DNA of 8,468 nt from Ruminococcus flavefaciens (GCA_002348905.1 DEBW01000212.1:7913-16380); one strand, 5' to 3'. Numbered from the stretch's first letter, positions 1-6,834 are shown. The notes: generated from the letters alone by a model not told the origin. Numbers and translations: made by a program.

Positions 1-1296
1 CAAAAATACCGTCCGCGTTATGGCGTTTATGTGGACGGTAAGCTCGTTAAAGATGTTGTTATGGGAGAAAAGGAGCAGACGATCGAGCTATTCAGCGGAA
101 CAGCATCACGAACCGCAACAGTCAAAATCATTCATCTATCAGAAGCAAATAATGGCTGTATTGGTGTAAAGGAACTCACAGTCACATCGTCTTCATCGAC
201 TCCTGTTAAACCTACACCCAAAAAGGAACTGATGATTGAGTTCATAGGAGATTCGATCACCTGTGCATACGGTGTTGAAGCAGGATCACAGTATGAAAGC
301 TTCTCGACAGCGACTGAGAATTTCACGCTGTCATATGCCTATCTTACAGCTCAGCTTCTTGATGCGGATTACAGCGCAGTATGTTACAGCGGTCACGGAA
401 TCGTTTCCGGCTATACAAGTGACGGCACAAAGAATACTGATTCGCTCGTCCCGCCATATTATGAGATGGTCGGCAAACCTAAGGATTATCAGACTCAATG
501 GGATTTCTCAAAAAATCCGGCAGATGTGATCGTGCTGAATCTCGGCACAAACGATGATTCGTATGCATCAAAGGAGCTGGAAATGCGAGGTGCCGAATAT
601 CAGGAGCTTTACGAAGATTTCCTCAAACAGATAAGAAAATGCAACCCTGATGCGAATATAATATGCACACTTGGTATCATGGGAGCCACAGAACTGTATC
701 CCTATATCGAAGCGGCAGTTAATGAAGTTGGCGATCCGAAGATCACCTGTTATGAATCGCCGGTACAGGATATGAACGATCTCGGTGCAGACTGGCATCC
801 CTCACCAACGACACATGAAAAAAATGCATATCTGCTGGCGGACAAGATCTCGACCGTCCTCGGCAGACCGTCGGATAAAATCGGTATTGACCTTGCAGCG
901 GACAGCAAACTGGAATCTGATATTATTACTGAAAGCGGCGCAAATGCGTGGCCTTACTATGCTGAGTGGAACCGCTCCATGAACGTCAATATCTCGGCGG
1001 CAGGCAATTCACCGGAATCAATTACAGTATATGTACCGAATTTGGTTCTCCCGACCGGTAAATATGAGCTGAGTTTCAAGGCAGAGGGACTGAAAGGCGA
1101 AATGCCGTATGAAGTCCGCAGTATGAAAGATCCGAAAACGGTCTATGCAAGCGGCACGACAGATTCTGAAACAACTCTGGAAACTTTTGATCTGAACGAA
1201 CCGACGGAAGATGCAGAAATCGTATTTATGATCGGAGAGCAGACTGGCAGTATCACTTTCTCAGATGTCACACTGTATAAACGTGCAAATCTGTAA
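1..1296 (+). CDS. CE2-like SGNH carbohydrate esterase (5' end missing)
   Basis: The reading frame is open to the left edge, so the true start lies outside the window; the GTG at 31 is internal. Counting from the first codon in the window, about residues 1-62 end a beta-rich N-terminal domain (RYGVYVDGK is typical of the CE2 jelly-roll). An SGNH hydrolase domain follows. Block I is FIGDSITCAYG, with the nucleophile Ser85 at nt 253-255. A glycine block SGHG lies near residue 131, GTND near 182-185, and DWHPS carries the catalytic Asp264/His266 (His codon at 796-798). CE2 enzymes remove O-acetyl groups from xylan, mannan or other beta-glycans, usually outside the cell. Residues about 300-428 look like an extra carbohydrate-binding beta-sandwich ending in ITFSDVTLYKR, as in CBM4/9-like modules. 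No dockerin is visible. The family call is firm; the substrate is inferred. Confidence 0.88.
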   Translation, partial: QKYRPRYGVYVDGKLVKDVVMGEKEQTIELFSGTASRTATVKIIHLSEANNGCIGVKELTVTSSSSTPVKPTPKKELMIEFIGDSITCAYGVEAGSQYESFSTATENFTLSYAYLTAQLLDADYSAVCYSGHGIVSGYTSDGTKNTDSLVPPYYEMVGKPKDYQTQWDFSKNPADVIVLNLGTNDDSYASKELEMRGAEYQELYEDFLKQIRKCNPDANIICTLGIMGATELYPYIEAAVNEVGDPKITCYESPVQDMNDLGADWHPSPTTHEKNAYLLADKISTVLGRPSDKIGIDLAADSKLESDIITESGANAWPYYAEWNRSMNVNISAAGNSPESITVYVPNLVLPTGKYELSFKAEGLKGEMPYEVRSMKDPKTVYASGTTDSETTLETFDLNEPTEDAEIVFMIGEQTGSITFSDVTLYKRANL

Positions 1297-1302
1297 AGTC
1301 AA

Positions 1303-1446
1303 ATGAGGACAAAATGGATCTGCTTTCCTAATACCATAAGCGAGATCTCCGAATATTGCGGATTCTCCGACTACGCTCACTTTTCGTGCGTATTTGCGAA
1401 ATATGCCTGCGTCTCACCTGCAAAATTCAGGAAGGACAAGCAGTGA
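1303..1446 (+). pseudogene. Relic of an AraC-family regulator C-terminal HTH
   Basis: Seven bases after the esterase stop, a 47-codon frame reads MRTKWICFPNT and then ISEISEYCGFSDYAHFS, ending in SPAKFRKDKQ and TGA. This matches the second helix-turn-helix and the conserved tail of AraC/XylS proteins (general pattern: I..IA..CGF.D..HF.R.FK...G.SP..FRK). The sensor domain and the first HTH are absent. There is no convincing Shine-Dalgarno sequence before the ATG. Conserved positions have changed: Cys replaces the usual Arg after HFS, and Ala-Cys replaces the usual Thr-Gly. It is best read as the 3' end of a deleted or recombined regulator gene. A functional mini-protein is unlikely but not excluded. 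Confidence 0.8.
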
Positions 1447-1465
1447 AGCTGTTATCATACACCGA

Positions 1466-1502
1466 AAAAAGCGCATTCCAAACGAAATGGAATGCGCTTT
1501 TT
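1466..1502. terminator. Intrinsic terminator, potentially bidirectional
   Basis: A perfect 15-bp stem (1466-1480 with 1488-1502) has a 7-base loop (AACGAAA). The GC-containing core GCGCATTCCA is flanked by an A run on the left and a T run on the right. On the + strand it would end transcription from the CE2 esterase and AraC relic. Read on the - strand it also ends in a T run, so it may stop read-through from the convergent metalloprotease gene, whose stop codon lies about 185 bases away. I found no closer terminator for that gene. Confidence 0.88.
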
Positions 1503-1686
1503 ACGTCAGTGCCCCTTAGCAATATACCAAAAACTCCGCAGCGTTTGTACCGCAGAGCTCCTGATAAAATGAACAGATTAGGAGAGGTAGATGACTTGAT
1601 ATTATTATAGAATCTCGGGAACAACAAAACAATGCTGTTTCATCTCAAATAATTGCATTTTTGTGCCATAACTTACAAGAAATATC

Positions 1687-4080
1687 TCATTCGACTGTAA
1701 CAGCATACTTACCATCTTTCAATTCTCCGATCGTTATTGTAAGACCTGTCTCAACAGTCTGACCGCCATTTGCATCATACCAGTGGAATCCTGATACACT
1801 TCCGTTTATCACATCGCCTGTATGGTATAAGTTATCCTTTTCCACATCATCGATCACACGGATAAGGCGTCTGCCTTTGTCCTGATTTGTGAACTCGCTG
1901 CCGCTTGCATAACGGAAATATGTATTCCAGCCATACTCTGTAGTCGCATCAATATGATAGATACGAACGCCTTCGCCGCTCTTTGCCCACCAGGCTGTTT
2001 TTGTGCCGACAGCACTGTTGTTTCCATCTTTAGTTGCGTACTCGATAATGAAATACTCCGAGAAATAATCATCGGCAAGTTTTTCGTTCGGGATAATGAT
2101 ACAGTTACCGCTGTCGGTCTGGGCGTTGCTGAGCATAAACGTCTGAGCACCATTTGAAGCATCATATATTTGTACCTGCTCGTTTGTATACCAGCCTTCC
2201 ATAAGCTTTGAGAATGCGCCGAAGTCCGAGCCTGCATCAGTGTCCATAAGCTCGATACCAGCCGTGCCGTGCATACCCTCGCTGTCATTCGGATTCGTAA
2301 AAAGGTAATAGTCAGGCAGACCGGTGCAGTGTCCCAGTTCGTGGCAATAGGAGCTTGTGTAATTGATATGATCGGCAGTTGAACCTATCTGGGCATTGCC
2401 GGTGATTATGTGACCGATACCAACGCCGTCTACACGGTAATTCGGGTCGCCGAATGCTCCGGCACACGGCCACCAGTGGTCAGTGCCCGCCTTCTCGGGA
2501 ACTGTGAAAAGCGTAGCGTCTATCCTGCCGTCGCCATTGCCGTCAAACTGAGAAAAGTCAACTTTATCCTTGAAAGCCTCGTAGCATTCCTCAGCTATCT
2601 TGACCTTATTGTCGTCATATACAGACTGGTTTTCTTTAGTCGTATAGCGGAAGACCTGACCGTCAAGCTTCATGGCACCCTTGGAGGCTCTGCCGTAGAA
2701 TGAAGAGAAGCTCTCGAACGGATAGCATGGATCTGTTTCGTCTGCCGCACCGAAAGAAATACTGTTCAGCTCATCTGTGGTCGGAGCGTAGTCATATCTG
2801 CAATCGGGAAAGTCCACATAGAATACGACCATTTTGGCATTGCCCTGTGTGGGCAGCGAAGCACCGTGTTTTGCCATATTTGCCGTAATGAAGTTGCTTT
2901 GCTGTTCTTCCTGCACTGGTATTTCTTCCTGTACAGGCTGTTCATCAGCAAGTAGAAGCCTTTTCATCAGTACAAAATCAAAAATATCGAGCCTGTCATC
3001 TTCACAGAGGTCACCTGCTTTCCAGTCCGTAAGCAGAGTGCCACGTCTTGCGAGAAGCCAGTTCTGGAGCAGCACAACATCTGCAATACTGAATGAGCCG
3101 TCTGCGTTCACATCGCCCTTTATCCTTGTGGAAACGTCTGGGGCCGAGAGATCGAATCTACCATCATCGTTCTTTATCTTTGACCACATATACCTTAGCA
3201 TCCAGCCGTCAAACGCAGTTATCTTCGCTGACGAGCCCGCCATCATAATAGAGTTCTCACCGCCTGGAAAGCCTCCGGGAGGGAAACCGTCAATTTCGCC
3301 TTCACCGCCGTAAAAGTCAGTCATACCGAAGCCATGACCTATCTCATGCTCAAGGACATGGTGACTGCCGCTTTGTATCATACCGAGATATGCCGTATCC
3401 GAGAGACGCTGTCCCCAGTCTCCGCCGCATCCGCCAATATCCGGGAATCCCTGCGTTGCCCACATATACATATCGAATCGCTTGTCAAGTCCGCCGGGAT
3501 ATTCGTAGTTTGAGTCTGTGAAGTGATCAAATCGTGAGAGTTCAAGCGGTGCATACGGTTCTTTATCGGGAATGGTGTCCCTACCGTTTGATGTGTCATA
3601 CTGCGCATCATAATAATTTGTATCGGTATAGACTGTCTCATCATTGTGAATGTCAAGCAGACAGCTTTTGTCGATGACTGCCCAGCCGACCACCTTTACG
3701 TCGATATGGTCGTATTTCCAGCCGTCATAGCCAGCGAGCCAGTCGTTCCACGCATTGATGCTGTCTGAGAGCAGCTTCTCGAACTGCTGTCTCTGTTCGT
3801 AGGTCACTGTACGGTAGGACTGCCACTTCACAACATAATTGATAGTACCCTTACCTGCATCTATCTGGTCGAAGATAGTATTGCGGCGCTCCGTTGACTT
3901 TTCACGTTCGATTCGGTTCGTCCATATCCAGTCGGCAGCGTACTGAAAATCAGAGGGCATATCAGTAATGCTGCCCGCCGATGCGCTGAGCTGCTCCGTG
4001 CTTGTAACCAACTGCGGCAAAGCAAAAGCTGACAGGCAGACTGCAGCTGAAAGTGCGGCTGAAATAAGTCTTTTCGTCAT
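1687..4080 (-). CDS. Secreted dual zinc-metalloprotease with internal dockerin (M6-like C-terminal domain)
   Basis: The 797-residue protein starts at the ATG complementary to 4078-4080, preceded by AAGGAGG six bases upstream. A signal peptide (MTKRLISAALSAAVCLSAFA) directs export. An N-terminal domain (about 40-310) holds HEIGHGFGMTD (His245, Glu246, His249, Asp255) and a possible Met-turn SIMMAG, the pattern of a metzincin-type zinc protease. A type I dockerin follows (about 321-379) with two calcium loops: DVNADGSFSIAD, and a second starting GDLCEDD that has Cys at the usual Asn/Asp third position. A Gln/Glu/Pro-rich linker leads to the second protease domain (about 410-797), M6/immune inhibitor A-like: HELGHCTGLPDYY (His580, Glu581, His584) and a Met-turn ELMD. 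An EF-hand-like loop, DGNGDGRID, lies before the second active site. The dockerin would attach it to a cohesin on a cellulosome scaffold. The proteolytic substrate cannot be told. The M6 and dockerin calls are firm; I do not recognise a named family for the first domain. Confidence 0.88.
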   Translation of the reverse strand: MTKRLISAALSAAVCLSAFALPQLVTSTEQLSASAGSITDMPSDFQYAADWIWTNRIEREKSTERRNTIFDQIDAGKGTINYVVKWQSYRTVTYEQRQQFEKLLSDSINAWNDWLAGYDGWKYDHIDVKVVGWAVIDKSCLLDIHNDETVYTDTNYYDAQYDTSNGRDTIPDKEPYAPLELSRFDHFTDSNYEYPGGLDKRFDMYMWATQGFPDIGGCGGDWGQRLSDTAYLGMIQSGSHHVLEHEIGHGFGMTDFYGGEGEIDGFPPGGFPGGENSIMMAGSSAKITAFDGWMLRYMWSKIKNDDGRFDLSAPDVSTRIKGDVNADGSFSIADVVLLQNWLLARRGTLLTDWKAGDLCEDDRLDIFDFVLMKRLLLADEQPVQEEIPVQEEQQSNFITANMAKHGASLPTQGNAKMVVFYVDFPDCRYDYAPTTDELNSISFGAADETDPCYPFESFSSFYGRASKGAMKLDGQVFRYTTKENQSVYDDNKVKIAEECYEAFKDKVDFSQFDGNGDGRIDATLFTVPEKAGTDHWWPCAGAFGDPNYRVDGVGIGHIITGNAQIGSTADHINYTSSYCHELGHCTGLPDYYLFTNPNDSEGMHGTAGIELMDTDAGSDFGAFSKLMEGWYTNEQVQIYDASNGAQTFMLSNAQTDSGNCIIIPNEKLADDYFSEYFIIEYATKDGNNSAVGTKTAWWAKSGEGVRIYHIDATTEYGWNTYFRYASGSEFTNQDKGRRLIRVIDDVEKDNLYHTGDVINGSVSGFHWYDANGGQTVETGLTITIGELKDGKYAVTVE

Positions 4081-4086
4081 ACATTT

Positions 4087-4093
4087 CCTCCTT
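4087..4093 (-). promoter_or_regulatory. Ribosome binding site fixing the protease start
   Basis: On the - strand this reads AAGGAGG, six bases before the ATG at 4080. It favours this start over an in-frame GTG at 4128, which would add 16 residues before the signal peptide and lies inside the promoter spacer. Confidence 0.92.
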
Positions 4094-4118
4094 AATGCCT
4101 CGGGAAGCTTTTTCTTAG

Positions 4119-4147
4119 ATAATAGCACAGTGTCGGTATTGATTCAA
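4119..4147 (-). promoter_or_regulatory. SigA-type promoter of the metalloprotease gene
   Basis: On the - strand, TTGAAT (-35, 4142-4147) is separated by exactly 17 bases from TATTAT (-10, 4119-4124). Transcription would begin near 4112, giving a leader of about 30 bases that carries the AAGGAGG site. The -35 box overlaps a perfect dyad ATTGA-T-TCAAT (4138-4148), a possible repressor site. Confidence 0.72.
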
Positions 4148-4152
4148 TAAAG

Positions 4153-4205
4153 TCTTGCGTATTATTACTTACATAATACGGAATTTTTCTTGACAACTCG
4201 CAAGA
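4153..4205. repeat. Outer inverted repeat of the divergent control region
   Basis: TCTTGCG (4153-4159) and CGCAAGA (4199-4205) form perfect 7-bp inverted arms. The right arm lies between the -35 and -10 boxes of the regulator promoter, and the left arm lies just upstream of the protease -35. The spacing of about 46 bases between arm starts could suit two protein-bound sites, but a chance match is possible. Confidence 0.4.
4158..4180. promoter_or_regulatory. Candidate operator between the divergent promoters
   Basis: CGTATTAT (4158-4165) and ATAATACG (4173-4180) are perfect 8-bp inverted arms with a 7-base spacer. The dyad sits 10 bases upstream of both the regulator -35 (4190) and the protease -35 (4147). 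This is a natural place for a transcription factor that controls both genes. The adjacent AraC-type regulator is the obvious candidate, but that binding is inferred. Confidence 0.55.
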
Positions 4206-4218
4206 TATGGATTATACT
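4190..4218 (+). promoter_or_regulatory. SigA-type promoter of the regulator gene, with very short leader
   Basis: A perfect -35 box TTGACA (4190-4195) and a near-consensus -10 box TATACT (4213-4218) are 17 bases apart. Transcription should begin near 4225, only about 14 bases before the ATG at 4239. The ribosome binding site AAGGTGG (4225-4231) would therefore lie at the very 5' end of the message. Confidence 0.85.
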
Positions 4219-4238
4219 TTTGATAAGGTGGTGATGAT

Positions 4239-6449
4239 ATGAAAAGAATAGGAGTGATCATTCCTGCGATAACCGACAATCTTCAGACGGAGCTGCTTGA
4301 CGGTGTTTTCAAAACTGCCTCTGCTGCGGATTGCGACGTTATAGTCCTGACTACTATGACGAACGCTTTGGATTTTCACATTCAGACTGAGATAATGAAC
4401 GGCGAGGAAAGCGTATACTGCCTTTTAGAACGGGCAGAGCTGGACGGTGTGCTGCTTGCCTCGCAGTATTTCGTTAAAGAAAACGTCCGCCGTACAATAT
4501 CGGAAAAGATACGTAGAGCTGCGCTCCCGTGCGTTGACCTCGGCGGCTCGGAGCTCGGCTTTGAAACAGTTTCGATACCGCAGGATAAGGCTGTATACGA
4601 ACTGACAGAGCATATCATCACGAAGCATGACTGCCGCAGGCTCATCTTTCTCGCCGGACACAAGGACAATCCCGATTCAGAACAGCGTATGCAGGGCTTT
4701 CTGCGCTCCGCTGACAAGCATGGCTGCACGTATGAGATAGTATACGGCGACTTCTGGAGAACACGGGCAGCTGAGCTCGGAGAAGAGCTGATACAACGCA
4801 GAAAAGAGCTTCCCGACGCAGTGATATGCGCAAGTGACATAATGGCGGTCTCGCTGTGCGATACTCTCCGAAACGGAGGAATTTCAGTTCCAGAGGACAT
4901 TATTATCACGGGATACGACGGACATCTTTCAGCTTTATCCCACTTCCCTGCGATAACCACTGTCTGCGGTGGGATAAAAGAGCTTGGCATCAGAGGTACA
5001 GAAAAGCTCCTGTCGATGCTGGGTATTTCACCGATTCATAATGAAGGCAGTGGACTTCATATTATTTTCGGTTCAAGCTGCGGCTGTGTGGAGCGTTTCC
5101 AAAGCTATAAAGAGGCAGCGCTGCTTGTGGAAAAATATATCAGTAATAAAGCTGAGGCAAGCGAGCTGCTTGATATGCGTATTCACTCGGATTACATAAC
5201 AAAGACCTGCAGTGTTCAGGACCTGTCAGACCTGACAGCAACTATCGACGAGACTGCGCATAGTCTGAAAGGCTATAAGTCCATGTACTGGTGCATTCTT
5301 CCCGACTGGGACAGCAGTCCCGAACAGCCCGAAATATGCAAGACAAAGCCGTTCCCCAAGCAGATGCTGTGCCCCATAGCTAAAGATGCATGGAAGGACG
5401 GCAGGAACGTCGGCTTGTTCCATACAAAGGATATAGTACCTGTACTCGCCGCCCCTCATGAGCCGATGCTGCTGTTCGTATTGCCGCTCCATGCTTCGTC
5501 ACAGGTTTTCGGTTACTGCGGATTGGCTTATGAAAATGCTGCAGACTTTACGGTCTCGGTAATGCTGTTCGACATGATGAGCTCAGTTGCTAACGGTCTG
5601 CGTATACTGCGCCACAAGCTCTATGCGGAATATCTGCAAAAGAAAATCGAAGAAGCTTCACTCTACGATAAAATGACCGACATGCTGAGCAAGAAAGGGC
5701 TGTTGCTGTTACTTGAGAAGCAGGTGCCGGAGAAAAACGGTATTATGCTCGTAACGACAGCAAAGCTCGCAGCCACACCGACTTCTCAGCAAAAGGGACA
5801 GCTTTCCGACACAGTAATGCAGTTGGAGCTGCTGCTTGCCAACGCTATACGCCTGATATCAGGACGAAAAATGCAGGCTGCACGCCTCGACAAGCGCACA
5901 TTCGCTGTCGTATTTCCGCTTGCAGAGGGAACCGCTCCCGAACAATATACCGAAGAGCTTATGATACAGCTTGAGGTGCTGATAAGGAAAATGCAGGAGG
6001 GCTCGGCTGTAGGATTTCTGCCTGAACCCTACTATGTATGCGGATATGTGACTGCTCCGCCCGAAACGTGCATCTCTGCACTGTGGGATAAACTTAACGA
6101 CAGCAAGCCAAAGGACAAAGGCTTTATCGGTATCAGTCAGCTTAAAATGCTCCGACGTGAAATACACAAAGCTCCCGAACTCGACTGGAGCCTGACAGAG
6201 CTGGCAAAGCGGCTGAATATAAGCAAAAGCTATGTGCAGAAGCTCTATAAGGAACATTTTGGCATCAGCTATATCGACGACCTGCTTGAAGCACGTATCA
6301 GGATGGCAAAACAGCTCCTGACAACAACTGACCTGCGCGTCAACGAAGTTGCCGCCTCTTGCGGATATCAGAACGCAACACATTTTATGCGGCAATTCAA
6401 GGAAAAGACAGGACTGTCTCCCACTGAATACAAAAAGAAAGAGATCTGA
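4239..6449 (+). CDS. LacI-type sensor / degenerate GGDEF / AraC-HTH transcriptional regulator
   Basis: The 736-residue cytoplasmic protein lacks a signal peptide, and its start is set by AAGGTGG eight bases upstream. Residues 1-280 form a LacI/periplasmic-binding-type ligand domain, beginning directly with KRIGVIIPAITD and containing ICASDIMAVSL (196-206) and VPEDIIITGYDG (217-228). The usual N-terminal LacI HTH is absent. A SCGC motif (280-283) and a linker domain of about 190 residues follow, as in LacI-sensor/GGDEF proteins of Firmicutes. Residues about 470-615 match a GGDEF fold: LYDKMTDMLSKKG resembles the D.LTGL.NR.G start, and RLDKRTFAVVFP aligns with RLGGDEFAVLLP, so the signature has become DKRTF and cyclase activity is not expected. 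Residues 640-736 form an AraC/XylS double HTH ending in LSPTEYKKK. It probably binds a sugar or related ligand and controls the divergent protease gene, itself or the downstream xylanase. The ligand is unknown. Confidence 0.87.
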   Translation: MKRIGVIIPAITDNLQTELLDGVFKTASAADCDVIVLTTMTNALDFHIQTEIMNGEESVYCLLERAELDGVLLASQYFVKENVRRTISEKIRRAALPCVDLGGSELGFETVSIPQDKAVYELTEHIITKHDCRRLIFLAGHKDNPDSEQRMQGFLRSADKHGCTYEIVYGDFWRTRAAELGEELIQRRKELPDAVICASDIMAVSLCDTLRNGGISVPEDIIITGYDGHLSALSHFPAITTVCGGIKELGIRGTEKLLSMLGISPIHNEGSGLHIIFGSSCGCVERFQSYKEAALLVEKYISNKAEASELLDMRIHSDYITKTCSVQDLSDLTATIDETAHSLKGYKSMYWCILPDWDSSPEQPEICKTKPFPKQMLCPIAKDAWKDGRNVGLFHTKDIVPVLAAPHEPMLLFVLPLHASSQVFGYCGLAYENAADFTVSVMLFDMMSSVANGLRILRHKLYAEYLQKKIEEASLYDKMTDMLSKKGLLLLLEKQVPEKNGIMLVTTAKLAATPTSQQKGQLSDTVMQLELLLANAIRLISGRKMQAARLDKRTFAVVFPLAEGTAPEQYTEELMIQLEVLIRKMQEGSAVGFLPEPYYVCGYVTAPPETCISALWDKLNDSKPKDKGFIGISQLKMLRREIHKAPELDWSLTELAKRLNISKSYVQKLYKEHFGISYIDDLLEARIRMAKQLLTTTDLRVNEVAASCGYQNATHFMRQFKEKTGLSPTEYKKKEI

Positions 6450-6466
6450 GCACATTACCTTCATAT

Positions 6467-6577
6467 TCATCAGCAGCTGAGAGCGAAGCTCCGCACAGGA
6501 TAGTCGGGTACCTTCCCGATTGGAACTATCAGCCGTTCAGCGAGTTCGATCTCGGACAGCTCACGCAATACATATAA
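6467..6577 (+). pseudogene. Relic of a GH18 (chitinase-like) N-terminus
   Basis: Just after the regulator stop, one frame reads SSAAESEAPHRIVGYLPDWN and continues YQPFSEFDLGQLT before ending at TAA (6575-6577). The GYLPDWNY and FDLGQLT blocks match the first beta strand and next segment of GH18 chitinases and endo-N-acetylglucosaminidases (VGYFPSW...LTHINYAF). The frame stops exactly where the HINYAF strand should follow. There is no start codon or signal peptide upstream, and no catalytic DxxDxDxE. It is therefore a decayed fragment of a secreted glycosidase. The match is short, so it is judged by motif only. Confidence 0.65.
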
Positions 6578-6581
6578 TAAG

Positions 6582-6665
6582 TAAAAAGCGAATGGTGAAT
6601 GATAAATAGTTAAAAATAATGTCCGGTTATTTCTATACTATCTGTTATTCATCATTCATTTTTCT
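6582..6665. repeat. Long imperfect palindrome, MITE-like
   Basis: The left arm (about 6582-6619) and right arm (about 6627-6665) pair almost along their length around a 7-base loop (TGTCCGG). In the outer part, 17 of 21 positions from GAATGGTGAATG (left) match the reverse complement of the right arm, and several of the differences would be G-U pairs in RNA. The inner part pairs AAATAA with TTATTT, with one bulge. No transposase is present. It could be a miniature transposon remnant, a dispersed intergenic repeat or an RNA hairpin that ends or stabilises the regulator transcript. Confidence 0.65.
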
Positions 6666-6834
6666 CTGTCCGCTAAAAATCACATCAAAAGCAACTCTTT
6701 TGCACTTAGTCATCCCGATTATATGGGATATTTTCTTTTTAACGCTATTATTTTTAAAGCAACAGAAGTAAAAAGAACTCTATAATATTTATTTTTTTAC
6801 TTGCAATTCGTCCACCTATAATTCAATATGTGGG
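6666..6834. other. AT-rich intergenic DNA with weak hairpins
   Basis: I see no gene here. Two small hairpins are present. CAAAAG/CTTTTG (6686-6702) has a 5-base loop. ATCCC/GGGAT (about 6712-6729) is followed by a T-rich run and may be a weak terminator. Close to the xylanase promoter, CCAC-N-TAT...ATA-N-GTGG (6812-6833) is an imperfect dyad just upstream of the -35 box and could be a regulator site. None is strong enough to call firmly. Confidence 0.4.

Noticed and set aside
1356..1627. Open frames on both strands between the esterase and the protease gene.
   Set aside because: They cross the AraC relic in the wrong frame and the terminator hairpin, lack ribosome binding sites and show no recognisable domain.
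1854..3656. Several open frames of 60-160 codons on both strands inside the protease gene.
   Set aside because: They overlap a gene with clear motifs along its length and have compositions typical of out-of-frame translation.
4081..4128. Upstream in-frame GTG start (4128) for the metalloprotease.
   Set aside because: It has no ribosome binding site, lies within the predicted promoter spacer and would put a charged extension before a normal signal peptide. The ATG at 4080 has AAGGAGG at ideal spacing.
4382..6470. Minus-strand open frames opposite the regulator gene, including two of about 200 codons.
   Set aside because: Rich in Ser, Cys and Arg without domains, and fully antisense to a well-supported gene.
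6723..6785. A possible 20-codon peptide starting at an ATG near 6723.
   Set aside because: No ribosome binding site, strongly AT-rich, and no recognisable features.
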